In this document: piece after piece, positions 44,887 through 53,577 of the stretch
Layout: each line of letters opens with the position of its first letter
Numbering within the stretch: position 1 is the first letter of the stretch
NCBI RefSeq assembly: GCF_900105625.1
Contig: NZ_FNSD01000001.1
Span: forward strand, 3,100,001-3,164,000
Direction: 5' to 3'
DNA length: 64,000 nucleotides
DNA from: Terriglobus roseus
GTDB lineage: Bacteria > Acidobacteriota > Terriglobia > Terriglobales > Acidobacteriaceae
Program-made: the position numbers and the translations under genes
Notes under the pieces: model-generated
Databases searched by the model: none
What the model saw: the letters and a program-made list of their open reading frames with translations, nothing else
What the model was told of the DNA's origin: nothing

Positions 44887-47115
44887 CTACTCGCCGGGAT
44901 GATAGGTGCGTTCGATGTGGCCTTTCAACTGGTCGGGGTAGTACATCACCTCCCGGAAGTCGCCGCTGGCGTAGCGATCCTGCTCATCGTTGAAGTGCTT
45001 TGAGTTGGGATCGCCGCTTTCGCCGCCGCAGGTGATGGCGCGGGCCGTGACACGCTTGGGACCAAAGTCAACGACGGCAACGAAGCTGTTGCCATTCGTG
45101 CCGTAACGCTTCTTCGTGTTGGGATAAGCCTTTGCTCCGAGCGATGCGAGCGAGCCCCAGATGGACCCGGTGAAGGGGATCGCGATGCTGGGCTGGGCGT
45201 CGTCGAAGTGCGGTGTGATGCTGTCATCCAGACGCTGATAACGGTTGATGTCGCCCCACGGCTTCTGCCACGTGCCGAAGTCTGCAGTGAGCTTGTCGGT
45301 TGCAGTTTGCAGAGCCGCCAGCAGCGTTGCGGCGAGAACCTTCGTCGCAACGTAGTCTTGCCACAGCATGTGTTCGCGATAGGCCTGGCCGGAGACGGGC
45401 GACCCGCTTGCCTCGCCCCAGTAGATCGCGAGCGTTGTTGCGGGGGAGTCGGTGGCCCACTTGAAGTCCCACTTGCGCAGCAGGTCGATCTGCGGAGCCA
45501 GTTTCGCCCGCTGCGCGTCGTCCTGTGGCAGCGCGTCGTATGCCTTCAGCAGCACGGGTACGGTCCGTGCGAAGTATGGCAGGTACGGATCGAAGGCTGT
45601 GGTGAGCAGGCTGTCGAGCGTGAAGTCCTTGCGATTATTAAGAACCTTAACCATATGTACGCCGCGCGCGGTCTCACCGCTCTGTTCCACGTACGGCGGA
45701 TAGTCTGCCTTCTTCAGCGAGCTTTCGCCCGCACCTGACCACGGTGCGTTGTTTACATTTTCCAACCATCCGCTGCGGGGATTACGCAGTTGCGGTATCT
45801 GCGCCAGCGGCATCAGGCCCTGCCAGTCCGTCGCGGGGTTTGTGCCATCGACAGGCTTGGTGAAGTCATAGCGCGTATCGCGCTCCGGGATATAGTTGCC
45901 GTGCCAGTACGCGATGTCGCCGTCGGCACTGGCGAAGATGGTGTTGTTGGAAGAGTTCGCCATCAACTCCATGGTCTTGCGATAGTCGGCATAGCTGCGC
46001 GCCTTGGTGCGTAGAAAACTCTGCTGCAGCGCGGGCACCGGCGTGTTCATCAACTCGATGCTGACCCACGCCTCGCCGTCCTTACGAACGATCGGGCCAC
46101 GATGATCGAAGTATGTCGTGAAGCTGCGCTGCCTCATGTTACCGTCCGTGGCCTTGTAGCTCAGCGTGATGGTGCGGGTCTTGAAGGGGCGAGACGTGGG
46201 GCCGTACTTGTACATCATGATGCCGCCGCCCTGCGTCACCGTGTTGCGGAACTCATCGACCGCATCGACATTGCTGCTGGTGTGCATCCATCCCGCGCGG
46301 TCGTTGAAGCCCTGGTAGACGAAGATCTGCCCCCACGTCACGGCACCGTAGGCGTTCAGGCCCTCATCGCTTTGCATCTGCAGTTCGCTGCGGAAGAAGA
46401 ACGAGGTATGTGGATTGATGAGCAGCAGAGGGTGGTGATTTGCGGTGTTGGCTGGCGCGATCGCGGCACCGTTTGAACCGCCGGGTTCCACGTCGCGATT
46501 GACCTGTGCGAGTTGCGCGACGACAGCGTTCCGTTCGTCGATCGCACGTTGCGCCGAGGTCTTCGCGCCATAGAACTTTTCAAGCTCTTCAAGATTCACG
46601 CGTTCGATGTCGCCACCGATGGAGCCTTCGGTGAAGCTCAGCGCCATCCACGGTTCGAAGTGTGTGATGACGCGGGGCTTCGTCTCCGGATGCTTGCTCA
46701 GGTAGAAGTTCGCACCGTCGGCCCATGCATCCATGAGTGCCTTCAGCCACTCCGGACTGCCAGCGTAATCCTTCTTCAGGACCTCGGGGTCGAGGAAGAG
46801 TTGCTGCCGCAGATCCTGCCAGATTTTGGCTTCGCCCTCAGCCTCTGCCAGGCGGCCGAGCGAGACGAGATAGTTCGTCTCAACGCGATTGAAGTCGTCT
46901 TCGCATTGCGTGTAGATCATGCCGAAGACGGCGTCTGCGTCCGTCTTGCCATGGACGTGCGCGATGCCCCAGTTGTCGCGCGTGATGGTGATGGCCTTTG
47001 CATGTGCGGACCACCGCGCTGGCTCGGCCAGTGTTGCACTCACTGCGCCCTTCTGCGCGAATGAGGATGTGGCAGCGACGGCGAGCAAGAGGGCAGCGGC
47101 AGAGCGAAGCTTCAT
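44887..47115 (-). CDS. penicillin acylase family protein (Ntn hydrolase)
   Basis: 742 residues with a signal peptide (LLLAVAATSSFA). The nucleophile is Ser214 in GGSNGAAIAP, the new N-terminus after autocleavage of the precursor. LLLINPHTSFF and NNTIFASADGDIAYWHGNYIP further match the family. Known members cleave penicillins, acyl-homoserine lactones or N-acyl-amino acids in the periplasm. Which of these applies is not predictable. It is convergent with the DUF3857 gene and ends 7 bases from its stop. Confidence 0.92.
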   Translation of the reverse strand: MKLRSAAALLLAVAATSSFAQKGAVSATLAEPARWSAHAKAITITRDNWGIAHVHGKTDADAVFGMIYTQCEDDFNRVETNYLVSLGRLAEAEGEAKIWQDLRQQLFLDPEVLKKDYAGSPEWLKALMDAWADGANFYLSKHPETKPRVITHFEPWMALSFTEGSIGGDIERVNLEELEKFYGAKTSAQRAIDERNAVVAQLAQVNRDVEPGGSNGAAIAPANTANHHPLLLINPHTSFFFRSELQMQSDEGLNAYGAVTWGQIFVYQGFNDRAGWMHTSSNVDAVDEFRNTVTQGGGIMMYKYGPTSRPFKTRTITLSYKATDGNMRQRSFTTYFDHRGPIVRKDGEAWVSIELMNTPVPALQQSFLRTKARSYADYRKTMELMANSSNNTIFASADGDIAYWHGNYIPERDTRYDFTKPVDGTNPATDWQGLMPLAQIPQLRNPRSGWLENVNNAPWSGAGESSLKKADYPPYVEQSGETARGVHMVKVLNNRKDFTLDSLLTTAFDPYLPYFARTVPVLLKAYDALPQDDAQRAKLAPQIDLLRKWDFKWATDSPATTLAIYWGEASGSPVSGQAYREHMLWQDYVATKVLAATLLAALQTATDKLTADFGTWQKPWGDINRYQRLDDSITPHFDDAQPSIAIPFTGSIWGSLASLGAKAYPNTKKRYGTNGNSFVAVVDFGPKRVTARAITCGGESGDPNSKHFNDEQDRYASGDFREVMYYPDQLKGHIERTYHPGE

Positions 47116-47214
47116 CGAGCAGAATCCTGGGTGCTGGCGGTGCTATGAATCTAGCACCGCCCCTATAGTCCCCGACAATACGTGTGGTCCCCGCTCGATG
47201 ATCCGAGATGCTAG

Positions 47215-48537
47215 CTACTCCGGCGCTGTCATCACGCGCTGCGCATCAATCTTTGCGGGATCAAGCTGGATATCGAAACCTGCGCCTGTGGGTAAGGCGA
47301 TGTGTGCGTTCTCCACGACCATTGGGTTCTTCTCGAAGTGGTGGTAGTGCTGCATCTTGAGGGCGAGATACTCGCCCAGCGGGAAGGTCATAGGCGACTG
47401 GCTGAAGATGGTGTGGACCGCCGCTCGCAGACTGTGGCCGTGTGGGATCAGCGGTACGTCGTAGAGTGAGCAGACCGTGCCGATCTTCAGCAGTTCCGTG
47501 ATGCCGCCGCACCACTCCGGGTCGGCCTGCACGACGGAGAGCGCGTTCTGCTGCAGGTAGCGGTGTACCTCCCAGCGGCCGTAGAAGTGCTCGCCGCTGG
47601 CGATGGGGATGGAGGTGCTGCGATGCATCTCGGCGAAGCTGCCGATCTTCTCCGGGTGCGTCACCTCTTCCATCCAGCGCGGGCGGTACTGCTCCACGCG
47701 GTGCGCCCACTCCAGCGCGTAGTTCTGGTCCCAGCCGCTGAAGGTATCGAACATCAGTTCGGTATCTTCGCCCACGGTCTCGCGCAGTGTCTTCACCAGT
47801 TCAACATTCTTCCGCATGCCCTCCGGCCCGGAGCCGGGACCGTAGGCGATGAACCACTTCTGGTAGCGAAAACCCTGCTGCTTCAGTTCCAGTGCTCGTG
47901 TGCGCACCTTATCGAGTTCGAGTGAGGAGCCGAGCGCGGAGACGTACATCTCGACCTTGTCGCGCGACGGACCGCCGAGCAGACGATAGACCGGCACGCC
48001 ATACAGCTTGCCGCGCAGGTCCCAAAGCGTGTTGTCCACGGCCGAGATCGCCATCATGTAATAGCCGTCGCGGCTGTGCCGGTCGCTGCGGTACATCTGG
48101 TCCCAAAGCACCTCGCCCGCAAGCGCATCCTTGCCGATGAGGAACGGACGCAGTCGCTCGTAGACGATCAGCGCCGGCTCCTTTTCGATAGGGCCGTAGA
48201 GTCCCTCAAGGCCGCCGGTAGCGCGAATGCGGAGGTAGATGGCCTCATACTTCACGGTAATTTCGCCGCCCGGTCTGTCGACGTAGACGGGTGGACGCAG
48301 AGTGTCATAGACATCTTCCGGGTTCACCTGGGCCTGCTTGTTCACACCGCTGCGCGAGGTGTAGTGGCCGCGCAGCTCCAGCAACTCGACCGCTTCAATC
48401 TTCAGCGGTGCGATGCCGGTCGGTCGCGCCGCAGCAGGTTGCGCGAGAGCTTGTCGCGATGCCGCGCCGCTTGCCAGCGCCCCGCCCGTGGCGCCCACTG
48501 CTCCCAGAAAACTGCGACGATTCCAGCCTGTTCCCAC
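47215..48537 (-). CDS. enolase-superfamily (mandelate racemase/muconate lactonizing) enzyme, Tat-exported
   Basis: 440 residues with a Tat signal (WNRRSFLGAVGATGGALA). The barrel shows the acidic metal-ligand strands MFDTFSGWD, WMEEVTHPE and SGEHFYGR, and a late catalytic His in PHGHSLRAA. The pattern fits sugar-acid dehydratases (galactonate, mannonate or related) rather than lactonizing enzymes. Export of an MR/MLE enzyme is unusual. The start GTG 48537 has GGGAGG 4-5 bases upstream. A perfect dyad at 48636-48654 lies about 100 bases upstream in the divergent region. Confidence 0.87.
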   Translation of the reverse strand: MGTGWNRRSFLGAVGATGGALASGAASRQALAQPAAARPTGIAPLKIEAVELLELRGHYTSRSGVNKQAQVNPEDVYDTLRPPVYVDRPGGEITVKYEAIYLRIRATGGLEGLYGPIEKEPALIVYERLRPFLIGKDALAGEVLWDQMYRSDRHSRDGYYMMAISAVDNTLWDLRGKLYGVPVYRLLGGPSRDKVEMYVSALGSSLELDKVRTRALELKQQGFRYQKWFIAYGPGSGPEGMRKNVELVKTLRETVGEDTELMFDTFSGWDQNYALEWAHRVEQYRPRWMEEVTHPEKIGSFAEMHRSTSIPIASGEHFYGRWEVHRYLQQNALSVVQADPEWCGGITELLKIGTVCSLYDVPLIPHGHSLRAAVHTIFSQSPMTFPLGEYLALKMQHYHHFEKNPMVVENAHIALPTGAGFDIQLDPAKIDAQRVMTAPE

Positions 48538-48635
48538 GTACCCTCCCGCATCGACGGCGCACACGCTTTGGCGTGCATCAAGATGCCGGCGGAAGATTAT
48601 CACCGGGGTCCGAACTAAATCGAGTTGGAAGTGCA

Positions 48636-48654
48636 ATGTGGACGTTGTCCACAT
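48636..48654. promoter_or_regulatory. perfect 8-3-8 dyad in the divergent region
   Basis: ATGTGGAC-GTT-GTCCACAT is exact over 8-base arms. It lies between the sugar-acid dehydratase (start 48537) and the YCII protein (start 48710), just upstream of a TATGAT -10-like box (48663-48668). The form suggests a GntR- or MarR-type repressor site, possibly controlling both genes. Confidence 0.6.
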
Positions 48655-48709
48655 GCTCTTGGTATGATCCACCTGCAATTCAGATGGACTTCAAAAGGAG
48701 ACGGAACGC

Positions 48710-49069
48710 ATGCGCGTGATGGTGTTTGTGAAGGCGACGGAGGACAGTGAGAAGGGCACTCTTCCCTCGGCCGAGTTGCTTGGTGCGATGGGTAAGTTCA
48801 ACGAGGAACTTATAAAGGCGGGGATTCTGCGCGATGCTGCAGGTCTCAAGCCGACGTCACAGGGGAAGCGCGTCGCGTTCCACGGAACTGAACGTAAGGT
48901 GATCGACGGACCGTTTGCAGCAACCGGCGAACTGGTGGCCGGTTTCTGGCTCTGGGAGGTGAAGGATATGGACGAGGCAGTGGCGTGGGTGAAGCGTTGC
49001 CCCAATCCGATGCCGGGACCAAGCGAGATCGAGATCCGACCGTTTTACGAGATGTCGGATTTTCAGTAG
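48710..49069 (+). CDS. YCII/DGPF-domain protein
   Basis: 119 residues of the dimeric ferredoxin-like YCII-related fold. RVMVFVKATEDS and the hallmark DGPFAATGELVAGFWLWEV are characteristic of the DGPF family found widely in soil bacteria. Function is unknown; some members are linked to ECF sigma factors. AAGGAGA precedes the ATG by about 9 bases. It is divergent from the dehydratase and shares the dyad at 48636-48654. A terminator follows. Confidence 0.88.
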   Translation: MRVMVFVKATEDSEKGTLPSAELLGAMGKFNEELIKAGILRDAAGLKPTSQGKRVAFHGTERKVIDGPFAATGELVAGFWLWEVKDMDEAVAWVKRCPNPMPGPSEIEIRPFYEMSDFQ

Positions 49070-49087
49070 ATCTCTTTCAGAGGGGTC

Positions 49088-49118
49088 GCCCCCACGTCTC
49101 AGAAGCCAGACGTGGGGC
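49088..49118. terminator. bidirectional terminator between converging genes
   Basis: An inverted repeat with a 12-base left arm (49088-49099) and an 11-base right arm (49108-49118), differing by one C, and an 8-base loop. It can serve both the YCII gene (+) and the PQQ dehydrogenase gene (-). Confidence 0.7.
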
Positions 49119-49133
49119 AACCGCCTCCGCGGC

Positions 49134-50786
49134 TTATTTGAGGACGAAGGAGTACAGCGTGTCGCCGGACGATGCGACGACGTACTGCAGGCCGTCGAGC
49201 ATGAAGGTGATCGGTCCGTTGCTGACCGCGCCACCCATGCCGGCATGCCACAGGACATCTCCGGTGGCAGCATTGAAGCCCACCAGGTTGGACAGCGGAT
49301 CGCCGGTGAAGAGTACGCCACCTGCAGTCGTCAGGATGCCGGAGCGCGCACCGGGTGAGGCCCACTGGTGGTTCCAGCGCACTTTGCCGCTTTTCGCGTC
49401 GATGGCCCGCAATGAGGCCCGCGAGAAACCACCACGATCATTGCCGGCCCAGCCCTCGGGCTTCTTGTTGTTGTCGAAGACGTAGTAGACACTGGCCGCA
49501 TCGTAGGCGGGAACGTAGAACAGGCCCGTCTGCGGGCTGTAGCTTGGCGGATACCAGTTGGACGCGCCCGCCTGGTTCGGCATCACGAGTACGCCGTTGG
49601 GCTTCGCTGCCTTTTCCGGGTTCGGAATGGGCTGGCCCTTGCTGTTGAGTCCCAGCGTCCAGTTCTGCATGGCGTAGGGTGTGCTCACAAGCGCCTTGCC
49701 GTCCGTGCGGTCCAACAGGAAGTACCAGCCGTTACGGCTGGCCTGCGCCAGCAACTTGCGTGGCTTGCCGGCGATGACCGTGTCGATCAACACGGGCGTC
49801 TGCACGGCGTCCCAGTCATGCGTGTCATGTGGGTTCGGCTGGAAGTACCAGACAAGCTTGCCGGTGTCCGGGTTCAGCGCGCAGATGGTGCTGGTGAACA
49901 GGTTGTCGCCGGGACGAGCGTCGCCGTTGATGACGGGCTGTGCGTTGCCAGTGCCGAAGTAATAGAGGTTCAGTTGCGGATCGTAGGTGCCCGCAACCCA
50001 CGTCATGCCGCCGCCATGCAGCATGGCTTCGTCGTTCGGCCAGGTCTTTGCCTCGGGTGTTCCCGGTTCAGGGTGCGTGTACCAGCGCCATTGCAGCGCG
50101 CCCGTTTCAGGGTCGTGCGCTTCAATGTAACCGGGGATGTCGAAGTCATCGCCGCTGACGCCAACCATCACGTGGTTCTTCACGATAACCGGTGCGACCG
50201 AGCCGAAGTAGAACTGGTCCGGATTACCGATGGTCGCGTGCCACTTCTCTTTGCCCGTGGCGATATCCAGCGCGACGAGGTTACAGTCTTCCGTTTCGAA
50301 GTAGAGCGTGTTGCCCTGCACCGCTGCGCCGCGATTGCCGATGGTCTCGCCGCCCTTGCTGGGCCAGTCGAACTGCCACAACTGCGTGCCGGTGCGGGCG
50401 TCGACAGCCCATGCGTGGCTGGGCACCGTGAAGTAGAGCACGCCGTTGATCTCAAGCGGCGTGGCGGAGATACGTCGGCCGCCACCGGTTGTGGTGTTGA
50501 TGCGGAAGGTCCACGCAAGCTTCAGCTTGTCGATGGTGGCCGGCGTGATCTTCGTCAGCGGGCTGAAGCGGCGACCGCTGTAGTCGCCGTTGTAAGTCGT
50601 CCACTCGCCGCCTGCAAGCGTGCCGACGGTGCCGCTCGCAACGGCCGGGGCCTTGGTGGCAACGGGCGCCGGCGCATCATGCTTCGTGGTGTCGTGCGGA
50701 TTTGCGGCATTGGTCGGTGTCTGCGCGTGCAGAGAGAGGGACAGTGCGACGGCAGAAAGGGAGGCAAAGAGTATGCGGCGCATCAT
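49134..50786 (-). CDS. PQQ-dependent dehydrogenase (membrane/periplasmic quinoprotein)
   Basis: 550 residues with a signal peptide (LFASLSAVALSLSLHA). The eight-bladed propeller repeats show tryptophan-docking motifs, starting WTTYNGDYSGRRFSPL, with Ca/PQQ-region segments such as DTHDWDAVQTPVLID. No vicinal Cys-Cys of methanol dehydrogenases is seen, so it is nearer to soluble sugar/alcohol quinoproteins. PQQ accepts electrons from the substrate and passes them to the adjacent cytochrome c. The start ATGATG overlaps the cytochrome stop, so translation is coupled. The substrate is unknown. Confidence 0.88.
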   Translation of the reverse strand: MMRRILFASLSAVALSLSLHAQTPTNAANPHDTTKHDAPAPVATKAPAVASGTVGTLAGGEWTTYNGDYSGRRFSPLTKITPATIDKLKLAWTFRINTTTGGGRRISATPLEINGVLYFTVPSHAWAVDARTGTQLWQFDWPSKGGETIGNRGAAVQGNTLYFETEDCNLVALDIATGKEKWHATIGNPDQFYFGSVAPVIVKNHVMVGVSGDDFDIPGYIEAHDPETGALQWRWYTHPEPGTPEAKTWPNDEAMLHGGGMTWVAGTYDPQLNLYYFGTGNAQPVINGDARPGDNLFTSTICALNPDTGKLVWYFQPNPHDTHDWDAVQTPVLIDTVIAGKPRKLLAQASRNGWYFLLDRTDGKALVSTPYAMQNWTLGLNSKGQPIPNPEKAAKPNGVLVMPNQAGASNWYPPSYSPQTGLFYVPAYDAASVYYVFDNNKKPEGWAGNDRGGFSRASLRAIDAKSGKVRWNHQWASPGARSGILTTAGGVLFTGDPLSNLVGFNAATGDVLWHAGMGGAVSNGPITFMLDGLQYVVASSGDTLYSFVLK

Positions 50787-51577
50787 TGCAGCGTATCCAG
50801 ATAGGTCGTCAGGTTGTGGATGTCGGTGTCCGTGATCTTTTCCAGCAGAGCTTCATGCGCTGCGTACGGGTTGGTCGTGGTGACCTTCACACCTGCGGTG
50901 CGATTGAAGGACTTCGTCGCGCCCGTTGCATGATCGCGCAACTGGATTGTGAAGTCGTCGATGCGAACGACGTCGCCCGTGGCCGTGGTGCCGTTCGGGA
51001 ACCTCACAACAGCGGTAATCGGCGCTTTCTTGCCGAGGCCCGAGCTGGGAAAGAGGAACTTCTGCTGCAGCGCAGCCGCCGAGTAGCGCTTGCCCAGGCC
51101 TGCGAGATCGCCCGTGGTCGAATGGCACTTGGCACAACCGCCCACGCCGTTAAAGTATGCTTCGCCAGCCTTGGCATCGCCTTCGGTCAGGTGCGTGGGA
51201 TGGTCGTCATAGCCACTGCGCAGAATCTTGTTAACGGAGGCGGAGAGGAACTGCGACAGGTCGTCGGCCTGCTTCTCGTTGAAATCGAACTTATGAGGAG
51301 GCGTCGACTTCAGATACGGGGCAAGCTCTTTGCCATGCAGTGCCTGGCGACGGTCATGCAGCACGACCGTTGAGCGTAGAAGGTCCGGAGCGCCATCGGT
51401 AATGCCGCGCGTGTCGCTGCCGTGGCAGCGCGCGCAGTTGCTGGCATAGGTCTTCGCGCCGCGCTCGACCGCCGCTGGTTCCGTGACGGACTTGGGGAAC
51501 TGGCCAAACAGCGCGGGTGCGATGGCGCCGACAGCCGCCATGGTTATGAGTAATCCTGTGTGTTTCGACCTCTTCAC
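50783..51577 (-). CDS. diheme cytochrome c with inserted beta domain
   Basis: 264 residues with a signal peptide (LLITMAAVGAIAPALFGQ). Two heme sites: CARCH (first domain, after ASN) and CAKCH (second domain). Between the second CxxCH and the C-terminal helix (DTDIHNLTTYLDTL) is a beta-rich stretch, VVRFPNGTTATGDVVRIDDF, which looks like an inserted small domain in the second cytochrome fold. It is the likely electron acceptor of the PQQ dehydrogenase encoded next, with which it overlaps by four bases. The start GTG 51577 follows GAGGAGCGGAAC. Confidence 0.88.
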   Translation of the reverse strand: MKRSKHTGLLITMAAVGAIAPALFGQFPKSVTEPAAVERGAKTYASNCARCHGSDTRGITDGAPDLLRSTVVLHDRRQALHGKELAPYLKSTPPHKFDFNEKQADDLSQFLSASVNKILRSGYDDHPTHLTEGDAKAGEAYFNGVGGCAKCHSTTGDLAGLGKRYSAAALQQKFLFPSSGLGKKAPITAVVRFPNGTTATGDVVRIDDFTIQLRDHATGATKSFNRTAGVKVTTTNPYAAHEALLEKITDTDIHNLTTYLDTLQ

Positions 51578-51654
51578 TCGTTCCGCTCCTCGGGCCGTGC
51601 AAACGTCCCCGCCAGTACGCCGCGACGCAACGTCGTTTGATGCCCGCACTCCTT

Positions 51655-51660
51655 TATACT
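51655..51660 (+). promoter_or_regulatory. possible -10 box of the tandem TIM-barrel genes
   Basis: TATACT 24 bases before the ATG at 51684. No convincing -35 element at normal spacing is seen. Confidence 0.3.
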
Positions 51661-51683
51661 TGGCCCGCTCGATGGAGGTCACG

Positions 51684-52565
51684 ATGGACCGGCGTCAATT
51701 CAGCCGAAGGATGGCAATTGCGGGTGTTGGCAGTGCGTTGCTGGGGCGACAAGGCGCGGCACAGGCCGCTCCATCGCCTGCCGTGAAGTTCTCGGTGATG
51801 CTTTGGATTATGGGCCGCAACTTCACCATCGAACAGCGGCTGGAGACAATTGCCGCGGCCGGTTACCAGGGCGCGGAGATGGTCGATGAGTGGATGAAGT
51901 GGACCGCGGAAGACCGCAAACGCATTGTGGCGAAGAAGAACGCGCTGGGCGTGACCTTCGATGTGATGTTCCCGAGCCTGACGACGCTGGTAGACCCGGA
52001 GGCCAGGCCCAAGCTGCGGCAGGAGATCCTGGCCGCGATTCCCATTGCGCAGGAGATTGGCTGCAGGCAATTCGCCATGAAGTCAGGCGCGCGCATCGCC
52101 GGACAGTCGCTGGAGCAGGGCCGGCAGTCGATCGCAGACGGGTTAAAGCTGGCCGCTGATGCTTGCCGCGATGCAAAGATCGAGGTGCTGCTGGAGCCCA
52201 TCGACGTGCTTGAGGATAAGAAGCAATTTGTGAATTCTGTCGTCGAGGGCTTCGCGATTGCCCGTACGGTAAACGACCCCGGCGTGAAGGTGTTGTACGA
52301 CTTCTACCATGAGCAACGGGGCACCGGGAACCTCATCGAAACCCTCGAGAAGAACATCGATCTCGTCGGCCTGGTGCACATTGCGGATGTGCCGGGAAGG
52401 CATAAGCCGGGCACGGGCGAGATGAACTATCGGAACGTCTATCGCAAGCTGGCCGCGCTGAAGTACAACCGCTACATCGCCATGGAGTTCTACTTTCAAG
52501 GGGACGCTGTCGCGGAGCTGAAGGCCGCAAAGGCCGAAGCGCTGACTGCAATGCAGACCGCATAA
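51684..52565 (+). CDS. Tat-exported hydroxypyruvate isomerase-like TIM-barrel protein, copy 1
   Basis: 293 residues. The Tat signal is MDRRQFSRRMAIAG. The mature barrel has the Hyi-like pattern: VLLEPIDVLED with metal/catalytic Glu171, DFYHEQRGTGNL, VHIADVPGRHKPGTGEMNY and the last Glu in YIAMEFYFQGD. Hyi isomerises hydroxypyruvate and tartronate semialdehyde, but related barrels also act on keto-sugars. Exported forms are unusual. ATG 51684 has GGAGGT 4 bases upstream; ATG 51672 is an alternative. A paralogue follows 47 bases later. Confidence 0.85.
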   Translation: MDRRQFSRRMAIAGVGSALLGRQGAAQAAPSPAVKFSVMLWIMGRNFTIEQRLETIAAAGYQGAEMVDEWMKWTAEDRKRIVAKKNALGVTFDVMFPSLTTLVDPEARPKLRQEILAAIPIAQEIGCRQFAMKSGARIAGQSLEQGRQSIADGLKLAADACRDAKIEVLLEPIDVLEDKKQFVNSVVEGFAIARTVNDPGVKVLYDFYHEQRGTGNLIETLEKNIDLVGLVHIADVPGRHKPGTGEMNYRNVYRKLAALKYNRYIAMEFYFQGDAVAELKAAKAEALTAMQTA

Positions 52566-52612
52566 CAGGTACGATTGCAAACGACCCTCGGGCATTACAT
52601 TACGGAGAAGGC

Positions 52613-53506
52613 ATGAACCGTCGCGACTTTCACAAATTATCCATGGGCGCTGCTGCTGCATCGCTGCTGCCCAGCCTGCCGGCGTTTGCTGCCGCACCTC
52701 CCACGGTTGCCAGCAATGACGGTCATAAGTTCTCCGTCATGCTGTGGACGCTGCCCAAAGGCCTGACCTTTGTGCAGCAACTCCAGCTTGCTTCCGATGC
52801 CGGATTTACCGGTGTGGAAGTTGGGAATGAATACGAGAAGTGGACGCCAGAGGAATGGAAGACAAATCTGGCGAAGCAGCATGAGCTGGGCATTGCGGTC
52901 GATTCCGCAGTCCCGGGACGGAATGCGCTTGCGGATAAGTCGAAGCGTACGCCGCTGCACGACGATCTGCTGAAGGCGATTCCGGGAGCGAAACAGCTTG
53001 GCTGCAAGCAGTTCATCTACACGGCGTACACACGCGTGCCGGAGCAGACACCGGAGGAGCAGCGCGCCGCAATCGTCGATACCCTGAAGTACGCGGCAGA
53101 CCTGCTGGAGAAGGACGATATCGAGATCGTCCTGGAGCCGATTGACCTGCTGGAGCACAAGCAGGAGGCGGTGGTCAGCGTTGGAGAAGCCTTTGAGATC
53201 ACGCGTGCTGTTGGCAGCCCGCGCATCAAGGTTTTATACGACTTCTACCATGAGCAGCGACAGGCCGGAAACCTGATTGAGAAGCTCACGAAGAACGTCG
53301 ACCAGGTCGGCCTCGTTCACATTGCGGACGTCCCGGGACGTCACCAGCCGGGCACGGGCGAGGTCAACTACACGAACATCTATCGTGAGCTGGCACGCCT
53401 GAAGTATGACCGCTACATCTGCATGGAGTTCATGTCCCAGGGTGATCCCGTGACGGTGCTGCGCAAGGCAAGGGAAGAAGCCATTGCTGCGATGAAGTCC
53501 GCATAG
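52613..53506 (+). CDS. Tat-exported hydroxypyruvate isomerase-like TIM-barrel protein, copy 2
   Basis: 297 residues. Tat signal MNRRDFHKLSMGAAAA. The barrel keeps the same Glu and His residues as copy 1 (VLEPIDLLEHKQ, DFYHEQRQAGNL, VHIADVPGRHQPGTGEVNY, YICMEFMSQGD), so both are likely enzymes, and they clearly arose by tandem duplication. GGAGAAGGC precedes the ATG. Together with the adjacent PQQ dehydrogenase and cytochrome c genes, this suggests a periplasmic sugar oxidation-isomerisation path. Confidence 0.85.
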   Translation: MNRRDFHKLSMGAAAASLLPSLPAFAAAPPTVASNDGHKFSVMLWTLPKGLTFVQQLQLASDAGFTGVEVGNEYEKWTPEEWKTNLAKQHELGIAVDSAVPGRNALADKSKRTPLHDDLLKAIPGAKQLGCKQFIYTAYTRVPEQTPEEQRAAIVDTLKYAADLLEKDDIEIVLEPIDLLEHKQEAVVSVGEAFEITRAVGSPRIKVLYDFYHEQRQAGNLIEKLTKNVDQVGLVHIADVPGRHQPGTGEVNYTNIYRELARLKYDRYICMEFMSQGDPVTVLRKAREEAIAAMKSA

Positions 53507-53577
53507 TTCTCGAAATCGCCGTCGCGTGAAAGTCCAGGGATACGACAGAACCGGGGCACCCGGAGTCTTGTCGATCC

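Noticed and set aside
48645-48668. Complete sigma-70 promoter TTGTCC...TATGAT for the YCII gene
   Set aside because: The spacing is only 12 bases, and TTGTCC belongs to the perfect dyad; only the -10 box is plausible.
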